A model generated the notes under the pieces. It made no database searches. It was not told the DNA's origin and saw only the letters and a program-made list of their open reading frames with translations. Positions 46,065 through 54,643 of a stretch of 54,643 nt of DNA are shown here, piece by piece (the stretch's first letter is position 1; the number at the start of each line of letters is the position of its first letter). The translations under genes were made by a program, and so were the position numbers. The DNA lies in NCBI GenBank assembly GCA_015060005.1, contig SUZI01000009.1, forward strand, positions 1 to 54,643, read 5' to 3'. This stretch comes from Rikenellaceae bacterium (GTDB lineage Bacteria > Bacteroidota > Bacteroidia > Bacteroidales > Rikenellaceae).

Positions 46065-46700
46065 TTATTTAACTCTTATAACATTTATTCCATCACGTAA
46101 GGGGAGGATAAAGCTCTCTACCCTATCGTCTTGGACAACCATACGGTTGAACTCTATGAGGGCTTGGGTGTGGTGGTCGTTGTGGTGTACCTGCTCTACG
46201 ACTTTGCCATACCATAGGATGTTGTCGGCAAGAAGGATTGAGCCACTATGAACTAACCCCTTATCCATCAGCATATTATAATAGGCAGGATACTCTCTTT
46301 TGTCGCCGTCGATAAAGACCAAATCGAACTGCTTGCCCAACTGCGGTGCGATATCCAAAGCCGAGCCTACGTGCAGATGAATCTTCTCTCCGTGTGGGGA
46401 ACGGTCGAAGAATGACTGAGCCAATGGCTCCAACTCATCATCCACCTCGCAGGTGTCAATCGTAGCACCCTCCTCCAATCCTGCTGCCATACAGAGTGCC
46501 GAGTAACCCGTGAAAGTGCCTATCTCGAGTATCGTGCGTGGGCGTAGCATACGGACAATCATCTCCAAGAGTTTGCCCTGTATATGGCCCGAAATCATAC
46601 GGGGGTTCAAAACTCGCAGATGTGTCTGGCGGTCTAACTCCCTCAGTAGCTCATCCTCGGGTGTAGAGTTTTCTAAAATATATCTCTCTAAAGCATCCAT
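46065..46700 (-). CDS. O-methyltransferase, family 3 (CCoAOMT-like)
   Basis: A 211-residue SAM-dependent methyltransferase. SAM-binding motif ILEIGTFTGYSAL, the acidic ribose contact TCEVDDEL, and the metal/catalytic FIDGDKREY with ADNILWYGKV are typical of the catechol/caffeoyl-CoA-type O-methyltransferase family. The acceptor is unknown. It is the last gene of the six-gene minus-strand run from dapB, 3 bp after the M16 protease stop. Confidence 0.88.
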   Translation of the reverse strand: MDALERYILENSTPEDELLRELDRQTHLRVLNPRMISGHIQGKLLEMIVRMLRPRTILEIGTFTGYSALCMAAGLEEGATIDTCEVDDELEPLAQSFFDRSPHGEKIHLHVGSALDIAPQLGKQFDLVFIDGDKREYPAYYNMLMDKGLVHSGSILLADNILWYGKVVEQVHHNDHHTQALIEFNRMVVQDDRVESFILPLRDGINVIRVK

Positions 46701-46703
46701 TCG

Positions 46704-47924
46704 CTATTGGTAAATAAGTGTTGATGTATCGGTGAAAATCTCCTCTGCCACCTCGCGTATCTGCTCTGCCGTAACGGCACTGACCTTACGATATACCTCC
46801 TGCAGGGTGTCTATCTCGTCGTGCAGTAACAGACTCTTGCCTGCACCGAGCATATAACCCTCGTTGTTCTCCATCGAGATAGCCATCTGTGCGAGGAACT
46901 GACGCTTGGTCATCGACAGCTGGCGTGGCGAGAGTGTCGTTGTGCGTAGCGAGTTCAGCTCTTTGGCGATAATATCGCGACAGAGGTCGGTGTTGTGGTG
47001 GTCGCAGCTGAAGTAGATAGCTACGTAGCCACAGTCGCTGTAAGGGGTGTATATAGCCTCGTTGTTGTACGATAGTCCATTCTTCTCACGCAGGGCTATG
47101 TTGAGGCGTGAGTTAGCCGAAGGACCTCCCAGGAAGTTGATAAGCAGCGAGAGAGGCAGTCGCTTGTCGTCGTGTATGTCGTACGCCCTGCCTCCCACGA
47201 TGCAGTGTGTCTGGTGGGTGTGCTTGGCTACGGTCTTATCGAAGAGAGGTGTTGCCGCAGGGCTCTCTCTATGGAACGTACGTGTGGTTGGGGTGTAGCC
47301 TCCCAAATATGTTGTGGCTACCCTCTCGACAGCCTCCACCGAGAGGTTGCCTACCGACGAGAATACCATCTGGTCGGTGGTGTGGGTGCGGGCTATGAAG
47401 CGACGTATGGCATCGCCATTATGCTTCGCGAGAGATAGTTTCGTGCCTAATATGTTGTGCCCTAACTCCGAGCCCTCGAAGAGCATATCCTCGAAGGTGT
47501 CGAAGAGCATATCCGACGAAGAGTCCTTGTAGGTGTTTATCTCGTCGATGATGACCTCACGCTCCTTCGCAAGCTCCCGCTCGGGGAAGGTAGAGTGAAA
47601 AGCTATGTCGGCGATAAGCTCCACAGCCTTACGGAAGTCGGTGCGGAGTGTCGTGGCGTGGATTGTGGTATCCTCCTTCGTGGTGTAGGCATTGAGCTCG
47701 CCACCGAGGTTTTCCAAGCGGCAATTCACCTGGTATGCCTTGCGGTGCTCTGTCCCTTTGAAGAAGGCGTGCTCGGCAAAGTGTGCCAAGCCATACTCGC
47801 TGCGAAGCTCATCACGTGTGCCTGCGTTGATGACAAGTGCACAGTGCGTGATGCTGCTGCGTACGCGGCGGTGTATGCCCTTTATGCCATTAGGGAGTCT
47901 GTATATATAAAATTCTCTCTCCAT
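46704..47924 (-). CDS. M16-family zinc metallopeptidase
   Basis: A 406-residue insulinase/pitrilysin-type protease. The inverted zinc motif is HFAEH (H48, E51, H52) with the downstream glutamate in EVIIDEINTYKDS. A second inactive-type half follows (about 180-400) with LPLSLLINFLGGPSANSRLN. No signal peptide is seen, so cytoplasmic action on peptides is likely. It begins 2 bp after uvrA. Confidence 0.9.
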   Translation of the reverse strand: MEREFYIYRLPNGIKGIHRRVRSSITHCALVINAGTRDELRSEYGLAHFAEHAFFKGTEHRKAYQVNCRLENLGGELNAYTTKEDTTIHATTLRTDFRKAVELIADIAFHSTFPERELAKEREVIIDEINTYKDSSSDMLFDTFEDMLFEGSELGHNILGTKLSLAKHNGDAIRRFIARTHTTDQMVFSSVGNLSVEAVERVATTYLGGYTPTTRTFHRESPAATPLFDKTVAKHTHQTHCIVGGRAYDIHDDKRLPLSLLINFLGGPSANSRLNIALREKNGLSYNNEAIYTPYSDCGYVAIYFSCDHHNTDLCRDIIAKELNSLRTTTLSPRQLSMTKRQFLAQMAISMENNEGYMLGAGKSLLLHDEIDTLQEVYRKVSAVTAEQIREVAEEIFTDTSTLIYQ

Positions 47925-47926
47925 TG

Positions 47927-50716
47927 CTATTTGTTGTTATGCTGGCTCAGGAAGCGACCTGTATAGCTTCGCTCGCACTGCTCCAAGTCGGCAGGTGTAC
48001 CCTCAAAGACCACCTCACCACCCTCGCTGCCTGCCTCCGGTCCGAGGTCTATAACCCAGTCGGCACACTTTATAACCTCCATATTATGCTCTACGATGAC
48101 AATCGTGTGTCCGTTGGCTATCAGTGCATCGAAAGCCCTGAGCAGACGGTTTATATCGTGAAAATGGAGTCCTGTGGTCGGCTCATCGAAGATAAAGAGT
48201 ATCTCTCCCTGCTCGTTGTCCTTCGCCAAGAAAGAGGCTAACTTCACTCGCTGCGACTCGCCACCCGAGAGTGTCGAGGATGACTGACCGAGGCGTATAT
48301 AGCCCAATCCGACGCTCTGCAAAGGCTTCAGTCGCTCGACGATGCGGCGTGCTGTCGTACTCTTTTTATCCTCGCCAAAGAACTCTATGGCGGCATCGAC
48401 ACTCATCTCCAAGACGTCGTGTATGGTCCGCTCGCGGTACTTTATCTCCAATATCTCATCCTTGAAACGCTTGCCGTGGCACGCATCGCAGACGAGCTCC
48501 ACGTCAGCCATAAACTGCATACCGACCTTGATTGTTCCCTCGCCCTGACACTCCTCGCAACGACCTCCAGCCACGTTGAATGAGAAGCTCGCTGCAGTGA
48601 GTCCCGTATGTACTGCGTGAGGCTGCTCGGCAAAGAGGCGACGTATCTCGTCGTACGCCTTAAGGTAGGTTACGGGGTTGGAACGCGATGACTTGCCGAT
48701 AGGATTTTGGTCGACAATCTCCACCGAACGTAACATCTGCACATCACCCTGCAAACCATCGAAGTCGCCTGGCTTGGCTCCGCTCTCGGTGAGTGTGCGT
48801 TGCAAGGCGGGATAGAGTATGCCCTTGGCAAGCGAGGACTTACCCGAGCCACTGACACCCGTGATGCAGGTCATCACACCGAGTGGTATACGAACATCTA
48901 TATTTTTGAGGTTGTTCTCTCTTGCTCCCTTGACTGTGATATGGTTGCTCCAGCCACGTGCCACCGTAGGGCGTTCTATGGTGCGTCTGCCCGAGAGGTA
49001 GTCGGCTGTGAGGCTCTGCTTGGCTTTGGAGAGCTGCTTCAAGCCTCCTGCATAGACTATCTCGCCACCATACTCTCCTGCACGTGGTCCTACGTCGACG
49101 ATGTAGTCGGCTGCACGTATGACCTCCTCCTCGTGCTCTACGACGATGATGGTGTTGCCTATGTCGCGAAGCTGTCGCAGGACCTTTACGAGGCGATGTG
49201 TGTCGCGTGGGTGCAGACCTATGCTCGGCTCATCGAGTATGTAGAGCGAGCCTACAAGGTTGCTACCGAGCGATGTAGAGAGGTTTATACGCTGCGACTC
49301 GCCACCCGAGAGTGTCGACGACAGGCGGTCTAACGTCAGATAGCCCAAACCAACATCCGAGAGATAGTGCAGGCGGCTGAGTATCTCCTTGAGGATGCGT
49401 TCAGCTGTGGTGCTATCGTGCTCATCAAGCGAGATATTCTCAAAGAAGAGGATAAGCTCGTCGGCTGTCATACGTACCAAATCGGCTATACTCTTCCCTG
49501 CCACCTTGACGTAGAGTGCCTCCTTGCGTAATCGGCTGCCGCCACACTCTGTGCAGGTCGTTTTACCCGTATAGCGGGCTTTCATCACGCGGTATTGTAT
49601 CTTGCGTTTCTCGCTGTCGAGATAGTCAAAAAAGGCGTTAAGACCGTTGAAATAGTCGTTTCCACGCCATAGTAGCAGCTTCTGCTCGGCTGTGAGGTTG
49701 TAGTAGGGCTCGTGTATGGGGAAGTCGAAATGGTGGGCGTTCTGCACCAACACATCCTTCCACTTACGCATCGTAGCACCTCGCCAGCAGGCGATAGCAT
49801 CTTCGTATATGGTCTTGCTCTTGTCGGGGATGACCAAATCCTCATCTATGCCTACGACCTTGCCATAGCCCTCGCACACGGGGCAGGCACCGAGAGGGTT
49901 GTTGAAGCTGAAGAGATGTTCGGTAGGCTGTGTGAAGAGTATGCCATCAGCCTCAAAGCGGGCAGAGAACTCTCGGCGTTCACCCTCGATGATGAGTGCA
50001 CAGTGCTCGTCGCCATAGCTCAGGGCACGTGCCACAGAGTCTCGCAGGCGGAGCATCATATCATCGTCCACCGTAACACGCATCCTGTCGATGACAATCT
50101 CCACATCCTGCTCCGATGATTCGATACCTATCGTAGGCAGATACTCCTCGATGGTTATAGCCTCGCCTCCTACCCACAGACGTGTGAAACCATCGGCGAG
50201 CAGGTCCAAAAGACGCTCTATCAAGCCCTGCTCACGACGCAGCGTGAGTGGTGCTGTGAGGACTACCCTCTTGCCGAGTCCCTCGGTGGTTATGTAGTCG
50301 ACTATCTCATCCACGCCATAACACCTCACCTCGTAGCCCGATATGGGTGAGAAGGTGTGTCCTATGCGTGCAAAGAGCAGACGCAGGTAGTCGTATATCT
50401 CGGTCTGTGTGCCCACCGTCGAGCGGGGGTTACGTGTGTTTACCTTCTGCTCGATAGCTATGGCGGGGGCTATGCCCGATATGAGGTCTACGTCGGGCTT
50501 GTTGATACGCCCCAAGAACTGACGAGCATACGCCGAGAGGCTCTCCACATAGCGTCGCTGTCCCTCGGCAAAGATAGTGTCGAAGGCAAGTGTCGACTTA
50601 CCCGAGCCCGAGAGACCTGTGATGACGGTCAGTGTGTTGTGGGGTATGTCGAGCGACACACTCTTCAGGTTGTGTACGCGTGCCCCTTTGATTGATATGC
50701 TCTTGTCGTTTGACAT
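47927..50716 (-). CDS. uvrA: Excinuclease ABC subunit A
   Basis: The 929-residue damage-recognition ATPase of nucleotide excision repair. Both ABC modules are complete: GLSGSGKSTLAFDT, LSGGESQRINLS and ILDEPSIGLHP, then GVSGSGKSSLAKG, LSGGESQRVKLA and IFDEPTTGLHF. The C-terminal zinc finger (CEECQGEG and CDACHGKR) is intact. In the first ABC module's zinc element only the second cysteine pair (GACPVCEGYG) remains; where E. coli has the first pair, this protein reads RFEADGILF. This is probably a lineage feature, but worth noting. It is part of the dapB-lepB-yigZ-uvrA run. Confidence 0.95.
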   Translation of the reverse strand: MSNDKSISIKGARVHNLKSVSLDIPHNTLTVITGLSGSGKSTLAFDTIFAEGQRRYVESLSAYARQFLGRINKPDVDLISGIAPAIAIEQKVNTRNPRSTVGTQTEIYDYLRLLFARIGHTFSPISGYEVRCYGVDEIVDYITTEGLGKRVVLTAPLTLRREQGLIERLLDLLADGFTRLWVGGEAITIEEYLPTIGIESSEQDVEIVIDRMRVTVDDDMMLRLRDSVARALSYGDEHCALIIEGERREFSARFEADGILFTQPTEHLFSFNNPLGACPVCEGYGKVVGIDEDLVIPDKSKTIYEDAIACWRGATMRKWKDVLVQNAHHFDFPIHEPYYNLTAEQKLLLWRGNDYFNGLNAFFDYLDSEKRKIQYRVMKARYTGKTTCTECGGSRLRKEALYVKVAGKSIADLVRMTADELILFFENISLDEHDSTTAERILKEILSRLHYLSDVGLGYLTLDRLSSTLSGGESQRINLSTSLGSNLVGSLYILDEPSIGLHPRDTHRLVKVLRQLRDIGNTIIVVEHEEEVIRAADYIVDVGPRAGEYGGEIVYAGGLKQLSKAKQSLTADYLSGRRTIERPTVARGWSNHITVKGARENNLKNIDVRIPLGVMTCITGVSGSGKSSLAKGILYPALQRTLTESGAKPGDFDGLQGDVQMLRSVEIVDQNPIGKSSRSNPVTYLKAYDEIRRLFAEQPHAVHTGLTAASFSFNVAGGRCEECQGEGTIKVGMQFMADVELVCDACHGKRFKDEILEIKYRERTIHDVLEMSVDAAIEFFGEDKKSTTARRIVERLKPLQSVGLGYIRLGQSSSTLSGGESQRVKLASFLAKDNEQGEILFIFDEPTTGLHFHDINRLLRAFDALIANGHTIVIVEHNMEVIKCADWVIDLGPEAGSEGGEVVFEGTPADLEQCERSYTGRFLSQHNNK

Positions 50717-50725
50717 CGTTGTCGG

Positions 50726-51334
50726 TTATAAAATATCTAATGTTGCACCCTCCACCTTACGCAGGCGACCTATCACCTGCTCGGCTCGGCTGTTGCGGAT
50801 GGAGAGCGTCATCGAGCAGAGGTTGTCGAAGGTCTGCTCCTCGATGCGAGGCTGCTCCTCCTTGATGATACGCATCACGTCGTTCATCACCACGTAAGAG
50901 AAATCTATCCTCAGACGTGTGTCGACGGTCTTTTCGATAATCTCCGCTGCATCTAAGACCGCCGCTGTAGACTCCTTGTAAGCCGCTATAAGACCTGGTA
51001 CGCCTAACTTGGTACCTCCGAAATATCGCACCACGACGACTAAACAGTCGGTAACCTCGCGTGAGAGCATCTGTCCGAGTATAGGTTTGCCCGCAGTGCT
51101 CGAGGGCTCGCCATCATCGTTGGCACGAAAACGCTCCCCAAAGGGCCCTAAACGCCACGCATAGCAGTGGTGTGTGGCATCGTAGTATCGCTTACGCAAC
51201 ACATCGAGATGCGACGCAATCTCCTCCTCGCTCTCGACGTGGTAGGCGTAGCAGAGGAACTTGCTGCTCTTCTCCTTGAAGATAGCCTCTGCATCGGCGG
51301 CAATGGTGAGATAACTGTCTTTGATTGGCTCCAC
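50726..51334 (-). CDS. yigZ: YigZ/IMPACT-family protein
   Basis: About 202 residues from a GTG at 51332-51334 (reads M/V-EPIKDSYLTI), which matches the usual YigZ length and starts 14 nt after the lepB stop. The alternative ATG at 51424 would overlap lepB by 76 bp with non-family sequence. The family core is seen: KSSKFLCYAYHV, DATHHCYAWRLG, DDGEPSSTAGKPIL and VVVRYFGGTKLGVPGL. The precise activity of the bacterial family is uncertain; nucleic-acid or ribosome-related roles are proposed for relatives. Confidence 0.85.
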   Translation of the reverse strand: MEPIKDSYLTIAADAEAIFKEKSSKFLCYAYHVESEEEIASHLDVLRKRYYDATHHCYAWRLGPFGERFRANDDGEPSSTAGKPILGQMLSREVTDCLVVVVRYFGGTKLGVPGLIAAYKESTAAVLDAAEIIEKTVDTRLRIDFSYVVMNDVMRIIKEEQPRIEEQTFDNLCSMTLSIRNSRAEQVIGRLRKVEGATLDIL

Positions 51335-51348
51335 TGTGGGTTGAGATT

Positions 51349-52743
51349 TTAACGTATCTTGGTAAACATTCTGCTCCAGCGTATGTTGCTTGGGAAGCTC
51401 TTGTAGGGGTCCAACGAGAGCCATATAAACTCAGCCTTACCCACTATGTGGTCCTCGGGAACGAAGCCCCAATAGCGTGAGTCGAGTGAGTTGTGGCGGT
51501 TGTCGCCCATCATCCAATAGTAGTTCATACGGAAGGTATAGCTCTCTGCCTTCTCGCCATTGATGTAGTATGAGCCATCGTGCTCGCTGAGGGTGTTACC
51601 CTCGTAGAGCTCTATTATACGACCATAGAGGGCTACATTCTCTGCTGTGAGGGCGATTGTAGCTCCTCGCTCGGGCACCCACAGAGGTCCGAAGTCATCC
51701 TCTGTCCAGGCGAAATGCTCGTTGTAGGGGAATACCGTATCCTGCTTGCGGCTGCGTGCCACGTCGGTTATCTGTGGCAGCCTCTTCAGCTCCGCAATCA
51801 TCTGCTCCGTCAGTGGCGTGATGTAGTAGAACTTGTCGCCGTGCTGCTCGAAATATATCGTCGCAGGGTTGATGCCTATCTGCTCAAGTGTCAGTTGAGA
51901 TAGAGGCGTAGAACTCTCTATGTTATAGTTGAATTGCTGCTCGGGAATACGCTCGTACGGGAGGTTGTTCACGTGAAGCACTCCACCCTCAATCAGTAGG
52001 CTGTCGCCCGCAATGGCTACGCATCGCTTGATGTAGTTATCTCGCTTATCCACAGGGCGTGATATGATGGTGTAGTCGGCGTGCAGTCGGCGACGACCTT
52101 CGCCCTTACCATATTGGCGTTCAAAGTCGCGAAGCACATCGTAGTAACACACCTTGGTGTCCTCCACGATGACGGTGTCGCCAGCAGGGAAGTTGAAGAC
52201 TACCACGTCGCCACGCTCCACCGTGCCAAAGCCCTTGAGTCGGTGGTATGGGCGTTGCCAGATGTCGCTGAACGACTTAGCGGACGTAGAGAAGGGCATA
52301 ATGTTGTGCACCAATGGCATCGAGATAGGTGTGTTGGGCATCTGCGGTCCATAGGCGAGCTTGCTGACGTAGATATAGTCGCCCTCGACCAGAGTCTTCT
52401 CCATCGAAGGTGATGGGATGACGTACATCTGGAAGAAGAAGATGTGGATGAGAGCTGCCACGACCACCGCAAAGATGATGGCACTGCACCAGTCATAGAT
52501 TGACGAGAGTAACGAGTTCTTCCTGAAAAATGCCCTCACGTGGTCCCACACGTAGCGAGAGAAATATTTTGTTACGCAGGCGTCGTAGACGAGCACCAAG
52601 CCCAATATCATCCACCAATTCTGCATCCATAGGACAAACCACAGCAGGTAGATGATGCCGTAGATGGCAAATTTAGCCCACTTGTTGCCCCAAAACCTCT
52701 TCACCGAAGCCCACGCTCCGCTATTTTGCTTTTCTGCTGTCAT
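51349..52743 (-). CDS. lepB: Signal peptidase I
   Basis: A 464-residue membrane protease that removes signal peptides. About three N-terminal hydrophobic segments (25-42, 43-56, 85-105) precede the catalytic serine S113 in IPSPSMEKTL. The general-base lysine is in YIKRCVAIAGDSL, and the C-terminal box is GDNRHNSLDSRYWGFVP. It is longer than the E. coli enzyme because of insertions in the periplasmic part, as is common in this phylum. Start 3 bp after dapB. Confidence 0.94.
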   Translation of the reverse strand: MTAEKQNSGAWASVKRFWGNKWAKFAIYGIIYLLWFVLWMQNWWMILGLVLVYDACVTKYFSRYVWDHVRAFFRKNSLLSSIYDWCSAIIFAVVVAALIHIFFFQMYVIPSPSMEKTLVEGDYIYVSKLAYGPQMPNTPISMPLVHNIMPFSTSAKSFSDIWQRPYHRLKGFGTVERGDVVVFNFPAGDTVIVEDTKVCYYDVLRDFERQYGKGEGRRRLHADYTIISRPVDKRDNYIKRCVAIAGDSLLIEGGVLHVNNLPYERIPEQQFNYNIESSTPLSQLTLEQIGINPATIYFEQHGDKFYYITPLTEQMIAELKRLPQITDVARSRKQDTVFPYNEHFAWTEDDFGPLWVPERGATIALTAENVALYGRIIELYEGNTLSEHDGSYYINGEKAESYTFRMNYYWMMGDNRHNSLDSRYWGFVPEDHIVGKAEFIWLSLDPYKSFPSNIRWSRMFTKIR

Positions 52744-52746
52744 ATC

Positions 52747-53466
52747 CTAAAACAAATCATCCATAGTGTAAATACCCTGCTTGCCACAGAGGAACTCCGC
52801 TGCCACGACAGCTCCCTGGGCTAACGTGCGGCGATTCTTTATCGAGTGGCGAATCTCCAGCACATCATCCTCCGAGGTGTAGGTTACGGTGTGGTCGCCT
52901 GGAGTCATACCTATACGTTTCGAGGTGATGGCTATCGTCTCGGGCTCGTCGGTGGGCTCGTTCACCCACTTGGTCTTACCCTCTAAACGGGCGATGATAT
53001 CCTCAGCGAGGGTTACTGCTGTGCCACTTGGCGAGTCCTTCTTCTCGGTGTGGTGTATCTCCTCGATAGCGACGTTGTAGCCCGCCTTGACACTATTCAT
53101 CAGACGTGCTAACTCGCGGTTGAGGCGGAACATAAGGTTTACGCCGAGCGAGTAGTTCGATGCGTAGAACATAGCACCGCCCCTCTGGCGGCATAGCTCC
53201 TGCACTTCGGGCATCTTCTCTAACCAGCCTGTTGTGCCACTTACAACTGCTGTGCCCGACTCTAAGCACCGACGTATGTTGTCGTAGGCTGTCGAGGGTG
53301 TGGTGAACTCTATCGCCACATCTATATCCTTCAGGTTGTCGGCGTTGAGCTCCGCAGCGTTCTCTACATCTATTATGAGCGACACTTCGTGTCCACGCTG
53401 GAGGAGTATCTTCTCTATCTCCTTACCCATCTTGCCGTAGCCGATAATTGCTGTTTTCATAGTCAT
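52747..53466 (-). CDS. dapB: 4-hydroxy-tetrahydrodipicolinate reductase
   Basis: A 239-residue enzyme of lysine/diaminopimelate synthesis. N-terminal nucleotide-binding motif IIGYGKMGKE, catalytic block EIHHTEKKDSPSGTA and SGTTGW are seen. Starts at 53466 (MTMKTA) and 53460 (MKTA) are both possible. It is the first gene of a six-gene minus-strand run. A TATCTTTG box (complement of 53483-53490) lies about 20 nt upstream. Confidence 0.94.
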   Translation of the reverse strand: MTMKTAIIGYGKMGKEIEKILLQRGHEVSLIIDVENAAELNADNLKDIDVAIEFTTPSTAYDNIRRCLESGTAVVSGTTGWLEKMPEVQELCRQRGGAMFYASNYSLGVNLMFRLNRELARLMNSVKAGYNVAIEEIHHTEKKDSPSGTAVTLAEDIIARLEGKTKWVNEPTDEPETIAITSKRIGMTPGDHTVTYTSEDDVLEIRHSIKNRRTLAQGAVVAAEFLCGKQGIYTMDDLF

Positions 53467-53527
53467 TATATGTTAAATCGGACAAAGATACGAAATATTT
53501 TATTCATTAGGAATAAAAGTCGTGCTA

Positions 53528-53560
53528 TTTGGTTGTTTCGAGGAATTTTTACTACATTTG
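53528..53560 (+). promoter_or_regulatory. truA promoter
   Basis: TTTG at 53528-53531, 21 nt, TACATTTG at 53553-53560, about 45 nt before truA. Confidence 0.6.
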
Positions 53561-53603
53561 TTGCCGAGCAAGATTTTATAACGATTTGTAGAAGACTGCC
53601 GAG

Positions 53604-54341
53604 ATGCGTTACGCGATAGAACTTTCATACGATGGCGGAGCCTATTGTGGCTGGCAGCGACAGAGGGATGCTGCGACCGTGCAGGAGAGCTTGGAGAAGG
53701 CTCTCTCTACCCTGCTGCGTCAGAGTACGGAGGTGGTGGGTGCAGGGCGTACCGATACGGGTGTGAGTGCTTCGTATTACGTGGCTCATTTCGATAGTCG
53801 TCAGGCTGTTGACTGCGACTATCTAAAGTATAAGCTCAACCTCATTCTACCCCACGATATAGCGGTGTTTGCCATCCGAGGTGTGGCTGATGATTTCCAC
53901 GCACGTTTCGACGCTGTGGAGCGAGAGTACACCTATTATATCTCGCAACGCAAGAATCCTTTTCGCCGCCATTCGGCTTGGCAGTACTATGTGCCGCTCG
54001 ACGTGGAGCGGATGAACGAGGCGGCAAAGGCTCTCTTGGAGTGGGATGACTTCACCTCGTTTGCGAAGCTCAACTCCAATAATAAGACCAACATCTGTGA
54101 TGTGCGGTATGCCGAGTGGCGACGCGATGCGGAGGATGAGTCGCTGCTTGTCTTCACCATCCGAGCCGACCGCTTTCTGCGTAATATGATACGTGCTCTT
54201 GTCGGCACGTTAGTCGATGTAGGACGAGGTAAATTGTCGGTTGAGGAGTTTTGTAATATCCTACACGCCAAGGATTTATCACTCTCAAGCTCAAGTGCTC
54301 CAGCACAAGGCTTATTCCTCAGCAACGTCAGATACAATTAG
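53604..54341 (+). CDS. truA: tRNA pseudouridine(38-40) synthase
   Basis: A 245-residue enzyme that makes pseudouridine in the tRNA anticodon arm. Catalytic aspartate D51 in AGRTDTGVSA, early YDGGAYCGWQRQ, and the C-terminal RADRFLRNMIRALVGTLVDVG are diagnostic. It is divergent from dapB, a single-gene unit, with a terminator 27 bp after the stop. Confidence 0.95.
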   Translation: MRYAIELSYDGGAYCGWQRQRDAATVQESLEKALSTLLRQSTEVVGAGRTDTGVSASYYVAHFDSRQAVDCDYLKYKLNLILPHDIAVFAIRGVADDFHARFDAVEREYTYYISQRKNPFRRHSAWQYYVPLDVERMNEAAKALLEWDDFTSFAKLNSNNKTNICDVRYAEWRRDAEDESLLVFTIRADRFLRNMIRALVGTLVDVGRGKLSVEEFCNILHAKDLSLSSSSAPAQGLFLSNVRYN

Positions 54342-54368
54342 TAATTAGTAATTAGAAATTAGTAATTG

Positions 54369-54397
54369 GGGAGTCCCGCTTTAGGACTCCCTTTTTT
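54369..54397 (+). terminator. Terminator after truA
   Basis: Perfect eight-bp stem (54369-54376 with 54384-54391) followed by six T. It is preceded by an AT-rich ATTAGTA-type low-complexity stretch (54340-54368). Confidence 0.8.
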
Positions 54398-54403
54398 GAG
54401 GTT

Positions 54404-54522
54404 TGTTACAATCTGTTACAATCTGTTACAATCTGTTACACCCCTGTAACAAGTGAAACAAGTGTAACAACTGTAACAAGTGTAACAAGTGTAACAAGTG
54501 TAACAACTGTAACAAGTGTAGC
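54404..54522. repeat. Two head-to-head short tandem arrays
   Basis: TGTTACAATC repeats 3.7 times with 10-bp period (54404-54440). After CCCC, TGTAAC (54445-54450) is followed by eight copies of a 9-bp unit AAGTGTAAC with few variants (54451-54522). The core TGTTACA of the left array is the complement of TGTAACA in the right array, so the two can fold into one large stem. A minus-strand ORF through the array is just Leu/His repeats. Confidence 0.8.
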
Positions 54523-54643
54523 AAGATTGTAGCAAACCCAACCTCAATAGCAAAAAAATGTAAAAATATTTGACTTTTGGAGTACCAAAGTTCATTTTCT
54601 GTATTATATTTGCAGTGTGATACGATAACTATCTGCACTGCCT
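54523..54643 (+). promoter_or_regulatory. AT-rich end of window with a probable promoter for the next gene
   Basis: TATATTTG at 54605-54612 fits the -7 box. No TTG lies at 19-21 nt. No gene start is seen before the window ends. Confidence 0.4.

Noticed and set aside
54404..54522. CRISPR array
   Set aside because: Periods are 9-10 bp without unique spacers, and no cas genes are nearby.
54426..54638. A 70-codon minus-strand ORF with Leu-Leu-His repeats
   Set aside because: The repeats come from the 9-bp tandem array, not from protein selection.

Overview
This window looks like ordinary chromosome of a Bacteroidota member, most likely order Bacteroidales. Several genes are preceded by the phylum's promoter type (TTG about 20 nt upstream of TAnnTTTG), and Shine-Dalgarno sequences are weak. 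The gene families also fit: a Na+-pumping methylmalonyl-CoA decarboxylase operon, an M56 peptidase fused to a TonB C-terminal domain, DUF1080 and GH43 proteins, and XRE proteins with a conserved C-terminal tail. Base composition is moderate in genes and AT-rich between them. No tRNA, rRNA, integrase, transposase or CRISPR array was seen, and I do not assign a genus.

Layout. 1-1.6 kb: 3' part of a Ser/Thr kinase fused to a SUMF1-like domain. 1.8-2.6 kb: metallo-beta-lactamase-fold hydrolase (minus). 2.8-12.8 kb: one plus-strand run plsC-parE-parC-aroK-murI-ftsK-lolA-like, joining membrane lipid, decatenation, cell-wall precursor and division functions. 13.0-17.7 kb: gyrA, a secreted TPR protein and a membrane protein. 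17.8-23.7 kb: meaB and a degenerate thioredoxin-fold protein (minus), divergent from mce-mmdA-gamma-mmdC-mmdB, the succinate-to-propionate, sodium-pumping branch. 23.9-26.7 kb: rplM-rpsI-rpsB-tsf. 26.8-30.4 kb: a small lipoprotein, znuC-znuA and a two-domain DUF1080 protein.

30.4-32.5 kb is the odd part: about 2 kb of AT-rich, gene-poor DNA. It holds a candidate structured RNA with promoter and terminator, a 42-codon hydrophobic peptide ORF, an XRE regulator, and beside that regulator repeated TTACAnnTGTAA palindromes and other repeats. 32.5-37.3 kb: the minus-strand run bcp-recA-rel-membrane protein-HIT, preceded by a zinc-ribbon gene. Then come GH43 (plus), dnaA (minus) and a phosphohexomutase (plus).

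42.9-46.0 kb is a self-contained BlaI/BlaR1-type regulatory operon. Two identical-type 16-bp palindromes sit on its promoter, followed by an aspartyl-protease-like lipoprotein, a BlaI-family repressor and an M56-TonB fusion. 46.1-53.5 kb is the minus-strand run dapB-lepB-yigZ-uvrA-M16 protease-O-methyltransferase. truA follows divergently, ending in a terminator and two short-period tandem arrays of opposite orientation.

Best leads for novelty: the BlaI/M56-TonB/aspartyl-protease operon with its paired operators, the roughly 350-nt RNA candidate and its neighbourhood, a sliding-clamp-type motif at the very end of ParC, an altered EGDSA motif in ParE, and a possible switch-like leader before rpsB.
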